The notes under the pieces: model-generated
Seen by the model: only the letters and a program-made list of their open reading frames with translations
The model's database searches: none
What the model was told of the DNA's origin: nothing
Origin: Carnobacterium_A antarcticum
Lineage (GTDB): Bacteria; Bacillota; Bacilli; Lactobacillales; Carnobacteriaceae
Assembly (NCBI RefSeq): GCF_042658365.1
Contig: NZ_JBHSQC010000001.1
DNA length: 36,842 nucleotides
Strand: one strand, 5' to 3'
Shown: positions 14,794-23,054 of the stretch, piece by piece
Numbering within the stretch: the stretch's first letter is position 1
Layout of the letters: every line of letters starts with the position of its first letter
Position numbers and translations under genes: made by a program

Positions 14794-16143
14794 TTACATG
14801 CCTCCTTCAATATAATGCTGATTGGCAAGTTCTTTACGCAGTTGCAAGACAGCTGTATAAGTTGCTAATACATGGATTTTCTTAGTAGGTGCATTTTTGA
14901 AACTAGTGATCAAATCAGCAATGCCAGGAACGACCTGTAAATCTTCTTCAGGAACACCCGCGACTTCTAAACGAATTTTGATATCCTCAACACGTTCGCC
15001 GCTGACAGTGATTTGTTTGATATTCATATCCGTGATGCTTTCATAATCTGCGTCCCATATCCAGCTAACATCGGTTCCATCTGCAGCGTTTGCGTTTAAA
15101 ATCGAAACCAATGAAAAAGGTTCAGGATCACGAGCAATCATATCGAGTACTTGGTTCAAACCAACCGGGTTTTTGACTAAGTTGACTGTGATTTCTTTGT
15201 CATCGATGTTAATGATCTCTTGACGGCCGAAAACTCGTTTGGCAGATTGAAACCCTGTGCGGATCTCATCAGGCGTGACATCGAAAATGCGTCCAATACT
15301 ATAAGCTGCTAAAGCATTGTAGATGTTGTACTGACCGCCGATCATAATTTCAAAAGGTTCACCATCGATCACGAAACGAGAAGACTGATGATCCATTTTC
15401 ATGATATCGGTCATGCGATAAGTTAGTTCTGGACGTTTAAACCCACAATGCGGGCAGTAGTACTTCCCTAAGTTGCTGTAAGAAATAAACTTGTAATGCA
15501 AAATATGATGGCATTGAGGACAAAGAACTCCATCAGTATTATAATGAGCCTGCATTTCTCCATCTGGTAAGTGATCAAAGCCAAAATAAACGCGTTTATT
15601 AACGGTTTCTTTCGAATTAAAGATAGGTGCGTCGCCGTTGCTGACAATTAAAGCATCTGGCGCTAATGCTGCACCATCTACCATCAATTGATACGTAGTG
15701 TAAATTTCTCCATAACGATCCATCTGGTCGCGGAAAACGTTGGTGAAAACGATTGCTTTTGGTTTGACGTATTTAGTGACGTGCACTAAGCTAGCTTCGT
15801 CTACTTCCAAAATCGCCACTTTTTTCTTGTCATTTTTAGTGTAAGAATGGTGTTGCAAAAAAGTCGAAATGATTCCTTGCAGCATGTTGGCACCAGTCGG
15901 ATTTGTAATAATATCTGGGTATTTTTGTTTTAACACTTGATAAGTCAGAGCAGTGGTCAAAGTCTTTCCGTTTGTTCCTGTTACAATAACAACTTCATAG
16001 TCTTTTGATAAAGCGCCTAAAACGGTCGGATCAAGTTTTTGAGTGATCATTCCAGGATAACTGCTTCCACCTTTAAAAAATGTGTGGAGACCCCATCTAG
16101 TTGTTTTTCCTACCATAATGGCAAATGCGTTACGTATACTCAA
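14794..16143 (-). CDS. murT: Lipid II isoglutaminyl synthase, Mur ligase subunit
   Basis: A 449-residue Mur-ligase-type protein. The ATP-binding loop is VTGTNGKT (54-61). A four-cysteine zinc ribbon, CPQC (208-211) and CPHC (230-233), is inserted in the central domain, a hallmark of MurT. The C-terminal DUF1727 domain contains NLVKNPVGLNQVLDMI and SWIWDADYE, the latter supplying the acidic residue proposed to complete the GatD active site. MurT activates the lipid II glutamate with ATP, and GatD supplies ammonia. The start is TTG 16143, with GGAGG eight bases upstream. A TTG at 16158 in the same frame overlaps the Shine-Dalgarno itself and is rejected. It is first gene of a two-gene leftward operon with gatD. 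Confidence 0.94.
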   Translation of the reverse strand: MSIRNAFAIMVGKTTRWGLHTFFKGGSSYPGMITQKLDPTVLGALSKDYEVVIVTGTNGKTLTTALTYQVLKQKYPDIITNPTGANMLQGIISTFLQHHSYTKNDKKKVAILEVDEASLVHVTKYVKPKAIVFTNVFRDQMDRYGEIYTTYQLMVDGAALAPDALIVSNGDAPIFNSKETVNKRVYFGFDHLPDGEMQAHYNTDGVLCPQCHHILHYKFISYSNLGKYYCPHCGFKRPELTYRMTDIMKMDHQSSRFVIDGEPFEIMIGGQYNIYNALAAYSIGRIFDVTPDEIRTGFQSAKRVFGRQEIINIDDKEITVNLVKNPVGLNQVLDMIARDPEPFSLVSILNANAADGTDVSWIWDADYESITDMNIKQITVSGERVEDIKIRLEVAGVPEEDLQVVPGIADLITSFKNAPTKKIHVLATYTAVLQLRKELANQHYIEGGM

Positions 16144-16191
16144 TCGAGTTTCCTCCAATAAATGAAATTACTTTTTTTATACTACTTTGTC

Positions 16192-16200
16192 ATTCTAGCA
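16192..16200 (-). promoter_or_regulatory. Extended -10 promoter of murT-gatD
   Basis: On the minus strand TGC-TAGAAT (hexamer 16197-16192) forms an extended -10, about 50 bases before the TTG start. The -35 region is only a T/A-rich stretch. The 335-base gap between murT and tdk holds this promoter and that of tdk; I see no gene or stable hairpin in it. Confidence 0.5.
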
Positions 16201-16433
16201 TAATTTTTTTGAAAAAATATTAAAATTGACTAACTTGTTCTATTCTATAGATAAATTTAAACAATTTACTGGCTTTAAAGCAAGAATAAGAACAGTAAAC
16301 GAAAGAAGCCAAAACAATAGGAAAACAAAAAGCGGCAAGAGAAAAGCAGTTAAATAAATCTTTTGTAAGCGATCCGATTAAGCAGATTCCGTTTTTCTTT
16401 TATAAATTTAATGCAAAGTCAGGGCATTTACCG

Positions 16434-16439
16434 TATAAT
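16434..16439 (+). promoter_or_regulatory. -10 box of the tdk transcript
   Basis: A perfect TATAAT sits 40 bases before the tdk start. The hexamer 17 bases upstream (ATGCAA, 16411-16416) is a weak -35. This promoter probably serves tdk, prfA and prmC. Confidence 0.5.
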
Positions 16440-16478
16440 TCTAAGAGATTCCTATGAAAGAAAAGAGGATAAGCAAAT

Positions 16479-17066
16479 ATGGCACAACTTTTTTTCAAAT
16501 ATGGCGCAATGAATAGTGGTAAAACTATTGAAATTCTTAAAGTTGCCTATAATTATGAAGAGCAAAATAAACCAGTCGTCATTATGACAAGCGGACTGGA
16601 TAACCGTGATGAAATAGGTGTGGTTTCAAGCCGCATTGGTTTGCGACGTGAAGGCATCGCTATTTTTAACGAAACAGATGTTTTTCAAACGGTTAAAGAA
16701 CTGGATTTTGAACCGGCTTGTGTTTTGATCGATGAAGCTCAATTTTTATCTAAAGAACACATTTTTCAATTGGCTCATATTGTCGATAACTTAGGCATTC
16801 CGGTAATGGCCTTTGGATTGAAAAATGATTTTAAAAATGAATTGTTCGAAGGATCAGAATATCTATTGCTTTACGCAGATAAAATAGAAGAAATGAAAAC
16901 AATCTGTTGGTACTGCCACCGCAAAGCTATCATGAACATGCGCTTGATTGACGGCAAACCTGTTTATGCAGGAGAACAAATTCAAATCGGTGGAAATGAA
17001 AGTTATTTTCCAGTATGCCGAAAACACTATTTCAATCCGCCGTTAGACACCATTGAGGTAAAATAG
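16479..17066 (+). CDS. tdk: Thymidine kinase (type II)
   Basis: A 195-residue enzyme that phosphorylates thymidine with ATP for pyrimidine salvage. Motifs are the P-loop GAMNSGKT (9-16), the Walker B-like VLIDEAQFL (82-90) with the catalytic glutamate, and a zinc site made by CWYC (143-146) and C180/H183 (PVCRKH). The thymidine-binding loop lies in the YAGEQIQIGGNESYFPVC segment. Length is normal for the TK1-like bacterial form. GAGGA lies about 11 bases before the ATG. Its position directly ahead of prfA is the common Firmicute order. Confidence 0.96.
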   Translation: MAQLFFKYGAMNSGKTIEILKVAYNYEEQNKPVVIMTSGLDNRDEIGVVSSRIGLRREGIAIFNETDVFQTVKELDFEPACVLIDEAQFLSKEHIFQLAHIVDNLGIPVMAFGLKNDFKNELFEGSEYLLLYADKIEEMKTICWYCHRKAIMNMRLIDGKPVYAGEQIQIGGNESYFPVCRKHYFNPPLDTIEVK

Positions 17067-17133
17067 AGTTCAGAACGCCTTAACTAAAATAGATAGGCAG
17101 AAAATCATAAAAATAGAAAAGGAGCATCTAGTT

Positions 17134-18210
17134 ATGTTTGATAGATTAGCAAGCGTTGAAGGACGTTATGAAGAGCTAAACGAATTACTGAGCGATCCTG
17201 AAGTCGTGAGTGATACAAAACGTTTAATGAAACTGACCAAAGAAGAAGCAAGTTTGCGCGAAACGGTTGCTACTTACCGTCGCTATAAAGAAGTCGAAAA
17301 AGATATTTCGGACACAGAAGAGCTTTTAGGAGAAACTACAGATTCCGAAATGACCGAAATGGCTAAAGAAGAATTAGCCGATTTAAAAACTGAAAAAGTA
17401 CAAATAGAAGAAAAAATGAAAGTTTTGATGCTTCCTAAAGATGAAAATGATGACCGCAATATCATCATGGAAATTCGAGGAGCAGCTGGCGGCGATGAAG
17501 CAGCTTTGTTTGCTGGCGACTTATTCGGGATGTACCAAAAATATGCGGATGCACAAGGCTGGAGAACAGAAGTTTTAGATGCGAATGTAACGGGAATAGG
17601 CGGCTATAAAGAAGTTACCTTGATGATCACTGGCGAGAACGTTTATTCGAAATTAAAGTATGAGAATGGCGCACACCGCGTACAACGCGTTCCGTCAACA
17701 GAATCTCAAGGCCGTATCCATACTTCAACTGCAACAGTAGTCGTTATGCCTGAAGCCGAAGAAGTAGAATTGAACATTGCAGACAAAGACATTCGGACAG
17801 ATATTTACCATGCCAGCGGAGCTGGTGGACAACACGTCAACAAAACCGCTTCAGCTGTTCGATTGACGCATTTACCAACTGGGATTACTGTTGCGATGCA
17901 AGATGGCCGTTCACAGATCCAAAACCGTGAAAAAGCGATGAAAGTCTTGCGTGCACGTGTATACGATCATATCCATAATATTGCTCAAAATGAAATCGAT
18001 GCTGAACGAAAATCAGCCATTGGAACCGGAGACCGTTCTGAACGGATTCGGACATACAATTTCCCGCAAAGTCGTGTGACAGATCACCGAATCGGGCTGA
18101 CCATCCAAAAATTAGAGCAAATTTTAAATGGAAAATTGGATGAAATCATTGATGCTTTGGTATTGCATGACCAAACAGAAAAGATGGAGCAACTGCAACA
18201 TGAAAATTAA
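17134..18210 (+). CDS. prfA: Peptide chain release factor 1
   Basis: A 358-residue release factor that reads UAA and UAG and triggers peptide release on the ribosome. The stop-codon-reading tripeptide region is VPSTES (P187-S188-T189; RF1 type is PxT). The catalytic GGQ is at 231-233 in ASGAGGQHVNKT. The N-terminal coiled domain occupies about 1-100. AAGGAG precedes the ATG at the usual distance. The last 11 bases overlap prmC, whose product methylates the GGQ glutamine of this protein, so the pair is linked in function and translation. Confidence 0.97.
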   Translation: MFDRLASVEGRYEELNELLSDPEVVSDTKRLMKLTKEEASLRETVATYRRYKEVEKDISDTEELLGETTDSEMTEMAKEELADLKTEKVQIEEKMKVLMLPKDENDDRNIIMEIRGAAGGDEAALFAGDLFGMYQKYADAQGWRTEVLDANVTGIGGYKEVTLMITGENVYSKLKYENGAHRVQRVPSTESQGRIHTSTATVVVMPEAEEVELNIADKDIRTDIYHASGAGGQHVNKTASAVRLTHLPTGITVAMQDGRSQIQNREKAMKVLRARVYDHIHNIAQNEIDAERKSAIGTGDRSERIRTYNFPQSRVTDHRIGLTIQKLEQILNGKLDEIIDALVLHDQTEKMEQLQHEN

Positions 18211-19045
18211 TGAAACCTACCGAGAGGTCCTGAAATGGGCTTCTTCTTTTTTAGAAGATTCTGGTCACGAAGGTATTGCAGCTGAGTTGTTGCTGAGAGG
18301 ACGTTTGGACTGGACAAAAACAGATTTTATTTTACAGTTGAATGAACAAATCCCAGAAGAGATAAAACAACAATTAATAGCAGATGTTACCCAGCATAGC
18401 CAAGGGATTCCTATCCAGCATCTTTTAGGCTATGAATCGTTTTATAATTATCGGTTTAAAGTAACCGCGGACACATTGATTCCGCGTCCTGAAACAGAGG
18501 AAATCGTCGATATCTTTTTGCACCAAGCACCTGAGCGTCCGTTAAAGGTATTGGATATTGGCACGGGAACGGGAGTTATTGCGATCACAATCAAAAAAGA
18601 ACGACCGCAAGATGATGTAACAGCTGTTGATTTGTCAGCGAAGGCTTTAGCGGTCGCCAAAGAAAATGCTGTTGCCTTAGGAGCAGATGTCCAGTTATTG
18701 ACAGGAGATTTAACGGCTCCAGTAAAAAATCAGCAATTTGATGTGGTGATTTCTAATCCGCCGTACATTGCTGAAGAGGAGCAGGTGTATATGGATAAAT
18801 CCGTTTTAACTCATGAACCTAAAATGGCTTTATTTGCTGAAAATCATGGTCTGGCTATTTATCAAAGATTGGCTGAGGAAATTCCAGCTGTTTTAAAACC
18901 TACGGGACAAATTTTTTTAGAAATAGGATTTAGACAAGGAGCAGCAGTCAAAGCTATTTTTAAAACGGCTTTTCCAAATGCGGACATCACGATTAAGAAA
19001 GACATGAGTGGTCAAGATCGTTTGGTCCAAGTTCTCTTGGCGTAA
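18200..19045 (+). CDS. prmC: Release factor glutamine methyltransferase
   Basis: A 281-residue S-adenosylmethionine-dependent enzyme that N5-methylates the glutamine of the GGQ motif in RF1 and RF2. An N-terminal helical release-factor-binding domain (~1-85) is followed by a Rossmann methyltransferase domain with VLDIGTGTGVIAI (117-129) and the catalytic SNPPY (185-189). The ATG at 18200 overlaps prfA by 11 bases and has GGAG about ten bases upstream. A reading frame extending back to 18128 would lie inside prfA and has no ribosome site. Confidence 0.95.
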   Translation: MKINETYREVLKWASSFLEDSGHEGIAAELLLRGRLDWTKTDFILQLNEQIPEEIKQQLIADVTQHSQGIPIQHLLGYESFYNYRFKVTADTLIPRPETEEIVDIFLHQAPERPLKVLDIGTGTGVIAITIKKERPQDDVTAVDLSAKALAVAKENAVALGADVQLLTGDLTAPVKNQQFDVVISNPPYIAEEEQVYMDKSVLTHEPKMALFAENHGLAIYQRLAEEIPAVLKPTGQIFLEIGFRQGAAVKAIFKTAFPNADITIKKDMSGQDRLVQVLLA

Positions 19046-19131
19046 AACAGCTAGTTGTCACAGATTGTGCATAATCAATGAGTTGAATTTGGTAAATAAA
19101 GGTTTTTAATAAAATAAAAGGAAGTGATCCT

Positions 19132-20154
19132 GTGGATACTAAAGTTTTTCAGTTGGATGAAATCGAACAAGCGGCTGCCTTATTAAAGCAGGGAGAACTT
19201 GTTTCATTCCCTACTGAAACAGTTTACGGGCTTGGAGCAAATGCCCAGAATGAAGCAGCTGTCAAAAAGGTTTATTTAGCTAAAGGAAGACCAAGTGACA
19301 ATCCCTTGATCGTTCATGTTTCTTCTATTGAAGAAGTGAACGCTTACGTTGAAGAAATTCCCGAAGCAGCCCAAACCTTAATGGAAAAGTTCTGGCCAGG
19401 TCCACTTACGTTGATTTTTAAACTAAAACCGGGTGCCTTTGCAGACACTGTGACGGCTGGTTTAGACAGCGTGGCTATTCGGATGCCGGATAATCAAGCG
19501 ACACTTGCATTGATCAAAGCAGCCGGTATGCCATTGGTTGGTCCAAGCGCGAATACCTCCGGCAAGCCCAGCCCTACAACAGCTCAGCATGTCTACCATG
19601 ATTTGCAAGGGAAAATCGCTGGTATACTGGATGGTGGCGAAACTGGGGTAGGATTGGAATCAACAGTTTTAGATACGACAAACCCTGAGGCTCCGGTTAT
19701 CTTAAGACCAGGCGCGTTAACAAAAGAAGCGTTAGAAGCAGTCATTGGAACGGTTTATGTGGATCGTCATTTAGTTTCTGAGGAAGAAAAGCCTAAAGCA
19801 CCTGGTATGAAATACAAGCACTATGCACCGGATGAACCGGTCATCATTGTCGATGGATCAAGCGAGAGTTGGCAAGCGGCTATTGCTCATTACCAAGATC
19901 AAGGAGAAAAAATTGGCTTGCTGGTGAATGAAACGCGTGCCCGACAATTTAAAGGACAAGTAGCAGAAGTATTTTCATTGGGAAAAGAAGGAAGCGTTGC
20001 GGAAGCTGCCAAAGCTTTATACGCCGGGCTGCGTTTTTTTGAAAAAACAGATGTAACACTTATTTTAGCAGAAGCTTATCAACGCGATGGAATAGGAGAT
20101 GCCTATATGAATCGGTTAGAAAAGGCAGCAGGTCACCATTATTTTAACGATTGA
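19132..20154 (+). CDS. ywlC: L-threonylcarbamoyladenylate synthase (Sua5/YwlC type)
   Basis: A 340-residue two-domain enzyme making threonylcarbamoyl-AMP from threonine, bicarbonate and ATP, the first step of the t6A37 modification of ANN-decoding tRNAs. The YrdC domain (~10-200) has SFPTETVYGLGANA, KGRPSDNPLIVHV, PGPLTLIFK and the SxN segment VGPSANTSGKPSPT. The linker PGMKYKHYAP leads to the C-terminal Sua5 domain (~230-340), so this is the long Sua5 form rather than TsaC. The start codon is GTG with AAGGAAGTGA upstream. It lies 86 bases after prmC and before glyA, as in many Bacilli. Confidence 0.94.
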   Translation: MDTKVFQLDEIEQAAALLKQGELVSFPTETVYGLGANAQNEAAVKKVYLAKGRPSDNPLIVHVSSIEEVNAYVEEIPEAAQTLMEKFWPGPLTLIFKLKPGAFADTVTAGLDSVAIRMPDNQATLALIKAAGMPLVGPSANTSGKPSPTTAQHVYHDLQGKIAGILDGGETGVGLESTVLDTTNPEAPVILRPGALTKEALEAVIGTVYVDRHLVSEEEKPKAPGMKYKHYAPDEPVIIVDGSSESWQAAIAHYQDQGEKIGLLVNETRARQFKGQVAEVFSLGKEGSVAEAAKALYAGLRFFEKTDVTLILAEAYQRDGIGDAYMNRLEKAAGHHYFND

Positions 20155-20181
20155 TTTAGGGAGAAAAGCAGCGGAAGAAAT

Positions 20182-20189
20182 GCTATACT
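20182..20189 (+). promoter_or_regulatory. Extended -10 promoter of glyA
   Basis: TG (20182-20183 preceded by T) and TATACT (20184-20189) make an extended -10 with no clear -35. It sits 33 bases before the glyA start. Confidence 0.5.
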
Positions 20190-20222
20190 TAAGCTATTCT
20201 ATTAAAGGGTGTGGGTTAACGG

Positions 20223-21461
20223 ATGGATTATAAAGAATTTGATAAAGAATTATTTGAGGCAATCGATCATGAACGTGAACGTCAAGAAAATAATATCGAA
20301 TTGATCGCTTCAGAAAACTTTGTTTCGGAAGGTGTGCTGGCAGCTCAAGGCAGCATTTTGACCAATAAATATGCTGAGGGATATCCTGGCAAACGCTACT
20401 ATGGGGGCTGTGAATACATCGATATTGTTGAAAATCTAGCAATCGACCGCGCTAAAGAACTTTTTGGTGCTGAATATGCGAACGTGCAGCCTCATTCTGG
20501 CTCAGGAGCGAATATGGCTGTTTTCAATGCTTTTTTAGCACCTGGCGATGTGGTTTTAGGAATGGATTTGACCCATGGTGGGCACTTAACTCATGGTTCA
20601 CCGGTTAACTTCAGCGGGAAAACATATGATTTTGTTGCTTATGGGGTGGACAAAGAAGCAGAATACCTTGATTATGATGCAGTACGCCAACAAGCACTGA
20701 AACATAAGCCGAAAATGATCATTGCTGGCGGCAGTGCTTATGCCAGAAAAATAGATTTTGCTAAGTTTCGTGAAATAGCAGATGAAGTTGGGGCTTATTT
20801 GATGGTTGATATGGCTCATATCGCTGGATTAGTGGCTGCAGGGTTGCACCAAAACCCTGTTCCTTATGCAGATGTTGTGACCACCACAACTCATAAAACC
20901 CTGAGAGGTCCGCGCGGCGGATTGATATTAGCTAAAGAACAATATGGAAAAGCGTTAAATAGTGCTATTTTTCCTGGTATTCAAGGCGGTCCATTGGAAC
21001 ACGTGATTGCTGGAAAAGCCGTAGCTTTAAAAGAAGCAATGATGCCAGAGTTTAAAACATACGCAGCACAAATCATTAAAAATGCAAAAGCAATGGAAAG
21101 TGTCTTTAATTCATCGGCTGGTCACTTAGTAAGTGGCGGGACCGATAACCATTTATTGCTATTAGAAGTGAGACAATTTGGTTTGAACGGGAAAGAAGCG
21201 GAAGCGTTGTTAGATAAAGTCGGAATCACAGTGAACAAAAACACGATTCCGTTTGAAACGTTGAGCCCTTTCAAAACCAGCGGGATTCGTATTGGAACGC
21301 CAGCTATTACGACACGTGGTTTTGATGAAGCCGATTCTAAAGCCGTGGCAGAATTGATTGTGGCTGCTTTGAATGCTAAATCCGACCCTGAGAAGCTTGC
21401 TGAAATCAAACAGACTGTACGTCAGTTGACAGCAGCTAACCCTTTGTACCTGACAAAATAA
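20223..21461 (+). CDS. glyA: Serine hydroxymethyltransferase
   Basis: A 412-residue PLP enzyme interconverting serine and glycine with transfer of a one-carbon unit to tetrahydrofolate, the main supply for purine and thymidylate synthesis. The PLP lysine is K225 in TTTTHKTLRGPRGG. ELIASENFVS near the N-terminus, YPGKRYYGGCEYID and QPHSGSGANMAV are standard landmarks, and VDMAHIAGLVA holds the PLP-pyridine aspartate. The length is normal. The Shine-Dalgarno is weak: only GGGT-type sequence lies in the usual window before the ATG. It is followed by a strong terminator. Confidence 0.97.
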   Translation: MDYKEFDKELFEAIDHERERQENNIELIASENFVSEGVLAAQGSILTNKYAEGYPGKRYYGGCEYIDIVENLAIDRAKELFGAEYANVQPHSGSGANMAVFNAFLAPGDVVLGMDLTHGGHLTHGSPVNFSGKTYDFVAYGVDKEAEYLDYDAVRQQALKHKPKMIIAGGSAYARKIDFAKFREIADEVGAYLMVDMAHIAGLVAAGLHQNPVPYADVVTTTTHKTLRGPRGGLILAKEQYGKALNSAIFPGIQGGPLEHVIAGKAVALKEAMMPEFKTYAAQIIKNAKAMESVFNSSAGHLVSGGTDNHLLLLEVRQFGLNGKEAEALLDKVGITVNKNTIPFETLSPFKTSGIRIGTPAITTRGFDEADSKAVAELIVAALNAKSDPEKLAEIKQTVRQLTAANPLYLTK

Positions 21462-21468
21462 AAGACAT

Positions 21469-21509
21469 ACTAAAAGTAGATGCCGCTGGTATCTGCTTTT
21501 AGTTTTTTT
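21469..21509 (+). terminator. Terminator of glyA
   Basis: Arms of 16 bases (21469-21484 and 21488-21503, two G-U pairs) with a three-base loop are followed by six or more T. Confidence 0.88.
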
Positions 21510-21585
21510 ATACTTAAAACTTTTTCGGTTCTTTACTATTTAGTATTGGCAAGTAAAAATAATGACGGACGAAAATCTCCGTTAG

Positions 21586-21669
21586 AATAAAGAGTTCGAT
21601 CATAGTGTTGTTTTCTTTCTCATGTACTACTTACCATATGCGATTTCTATTGTTTTTCTAATTAACTGA
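21586..21669 (+). repeat. Intergenic repeat copy A, coding-like remnant
   Basis: About 68 bases around 21607-21675 align without gaps, roughly 70% by eye, with 36435-36503. In the frame ending at TGA 21667-21669, copy A encodes VVFFLMYYLPYAISIVF and then a short tail. Copy B encodes IIFFLMYYL, a stop, then YVVPVAFLF. Most differences are silent or conservative. No ribosome site precedes the frame. The remaining bases of 21510-21868 hold a palindrome and the upp promoter, and no gene. Confidence 0.45.
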
Positions 21670-21677
21670 AGGTAGTG

Positions 21678-21699
21678 AAATTTTCGGATCCGAAAATTT
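21678..21699. repeat. 22-base perfect palindrome
   Basis: Arms 21678-21688 and 21689-21699 (AAATTTTCGGA and its complement) meet with no loop. No T run follows, so it is a possible protein-binding site rather than a terminator. It lies 91 bases ahead of the upp -10. Confidence 0.5.
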
Positions 21700-21768
21700 T
21701 CCGATCTAACAACCACCTATTTCATCCTGTAGACTCATTTTGGAGCAGGAAGATGAAGTGCCCTTCTT

Positions 21769-21795
21769 TTGACAAAAAGCCCTTTTTGCTAGAAT
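21769..21795 (+). promoter_or_regulatory. Promoter of upp
   Basis: A consensus TTGACA (21769-21774), a short 15-base spacer and extended -10 TGC-TAGAAT (21790-21795). The leader of about 75 bases can form GCTAGA/TCTAGC (21788-21793 with 21807-21812). A second -10-like TACAAT lies at 21832-21837. Confidence 0.6.
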
Positions 21796-21877
21796 CTACT
21801 AAAACTCTAGCCTTTAAAGCAAATTTCCATTACAATAGAATTGTTTGAAAATTTATAGAAAATGAGGGTTGAAAATT

Positions 21878-22507
21878 ATGGGCAAATTTCATGTTATAAA
21901 CCATCCGTTGATCCAACACAAAGTTACGATCCTTCGTAACAAAGAGACCGGGACCAAAGATTTTAGAGAAGCTGTGAATGAAATTGCGCGCTTAATGGCT
22001 TATGAAGTTTCAAGAGACATGCCATTACAAGATGTTGAAATCGAAACGCCTTTAGTTAAAACGACTCAAAAACACTTAGCAGGTAAAAAAGTTGCGATTA
22101 TTCCAATTTTAAGAGCCGGTTTAGGTATGGTCGATGGTATTTTAGATTTGATTCCAGCAGCAAAAGTTGGACACGTAGGAATGTACCGTGATCACGAAAC
22201 CTTAGAAGCTGTTGAGTACTTTATTAAATTACCAACAGACATTCAAGACCGTCAATTATTTGTTGTCGATCCTATGTTGGCAACCGGTGCTTCTGCCATC
22301 GCTGCTATTGAAGCTCTAAAAAAACGCGGAGCAAGCTCGATTAAATTCGTTTGTATTGTTGCCGCTCCAGAAGGCGTGAAAGCTTTAGAAGAAGCTCACC
22401 CGGATGTAGACATCTATACAGCAGCATTAGATGAAAAATTAGATGAAAATGGCTATATTTTACCAGGTTTAGGCGATGCTGGTGACCGTTTATTCGGAAC
22501 GCTATAA
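21878..22507 (+). CDS. upp: Uracil phosphoribosyltransferase
   Basis: A 209-residue enzyme making UMP from uracil and PRPP. Landmarks are HPLIQHKVTILRNKETGT at the N-terminus, VAIIPILRAGLGMVDG, MYRDHETLEAVEYFIKLP, the PRPP-binding loop VVDPMLATGASA, and the uracil-binding C-terminus YILPGLGDAGDRLFGTL. The ATG at 21878 has GAGGG nine bases upstream; an in-frame TTG at 21869 abuts that Shine-Dalgarno and is not used. It is a single-gene unit just ahead of the ATP synthase operon, a common order in Bacilli. Confidence 0.97.
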   Translation: MGKFHVINHPLIQHKVTILRNKETGTKDFREAVNEIARLMAYEVSRDMPLQDVEIETPLVKTTQKHLAGKKVAIIPILRAGLGMVDGILDLIPAAKVGHVGMYRDHETLEAVEYFIKLPTDIQDRQLFVVDPMLATGASAIAAIEALKKRGASSIKFVCIVAAPEGVKALEEAHPDVDIYTAALDEKLDENGYILPGLGDAGDRLFGTL

Positions 22508-22527
22508 GCGTTGTAAGTATAGATAGG

Positions 22528-22565
22528 AAACTCAAGAAAAAGATTTCTTTTTCTTGGGTTTTTTG
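22528..22565 (+). terminator. Terminator of upp
   Basis: Arms 22529-22542 and 22547-22560 (one G-U pair) with a four-base loop and a T run. Confidence 0.88.
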
Positions 22566-22653
22566 TATTTATCTTTATGCAAAAAAACAGTGAGACAACC
22601 GCACTCAAATTTTGGGAATGGCAATGAGGCAGACAGAAAAGAAAGCTGCTGAA

Positions 22654-22697
22654 AGTAATTTTTTTAATAAAAAAAGCTGAAATTACTGTATTTTTTT
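22654..22697 (+). terminator. Terminator-like hairpin in the upp-atpB gap
   Basis: AGTAATTT (22654-22661) pairs with AAATTACT (22680-22687), followed by GTA and seven T. No gene or clear promoter precedes it after the upp terminator, so it could be a back-up terminator or the end of an unrecognised RNA. The rest of 22566-22798 shows nothing else. Confidence 0.4.
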
Positions 22698-22798
22698 AAT
22701 TGAAAACAGAAAAAAAAGGTCCGAAATGGCTTGAAATTAAGGACGAACATTATTATATCAAGGGGTTTATGAAAAATAGTGTTGTTTTTCACAATCCT

Positions 22799-22827
22799 TT
22801 GTATTTTATTTTAAATGGTGGTATGAT
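22799..22827 (+). promoter_or_regulatory. Promoter of the ATP synthase operon
   Basis: TTGTAT (22799-22804), a 17-base spacer and extended -10 TGG-TATGAT (22822-22827). This leaves a leader of about 220 bases before atpB. Confidence 0.75.
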
Positions 22828-22834
22828 AGCATCT

Positions 22835-23054
22835 GTCAGCAAGACTGGAAAACAAAAATTTTAAAATATCCTCTTTTTTCTTTTAAAGAATGCCCGCAGT
22901 ATCGCTATCGAGGTTCTTCAAAATAGGAAAGAAAACGAAGGTATGTTAAAATTAGCTTTGAGCTTGAGAAAGAAAGGATAACGACTCATTTGATGGCTTG
23001 CGACGTTTTGTTGAGATCAATACAGAGTTTAATTATGGAAAAGAGGTGAACGTT
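22835..23054 (+). promoter_or_regulatory. atp operon leader with two mini-ORFs in the place of atpI
   Basis: No atpI is present. Two ATG mini-ORFs are lined up before atpB. The first (22943-22981) encodes MLKLALSLRKKG and ends inside AAAGGATAA. The second (22993-23049) encodes an 18-residue peptide, MACDVLLRSIQSLIMEKR, and its TGA overlaps the AGAGGTGA ribosome site of atpB. They could couple translation or be chance; the ribosome sites of both are imperfectly spaced. Confidence 0.35.

Noticed and set aside
22998..23054. Longer AtpB N-terminus from TTG 22998
   Set aside because: No ribosome site, and the added residues do not resemble AtpB; GTG 23055 has AGAGGTG correctly placed.
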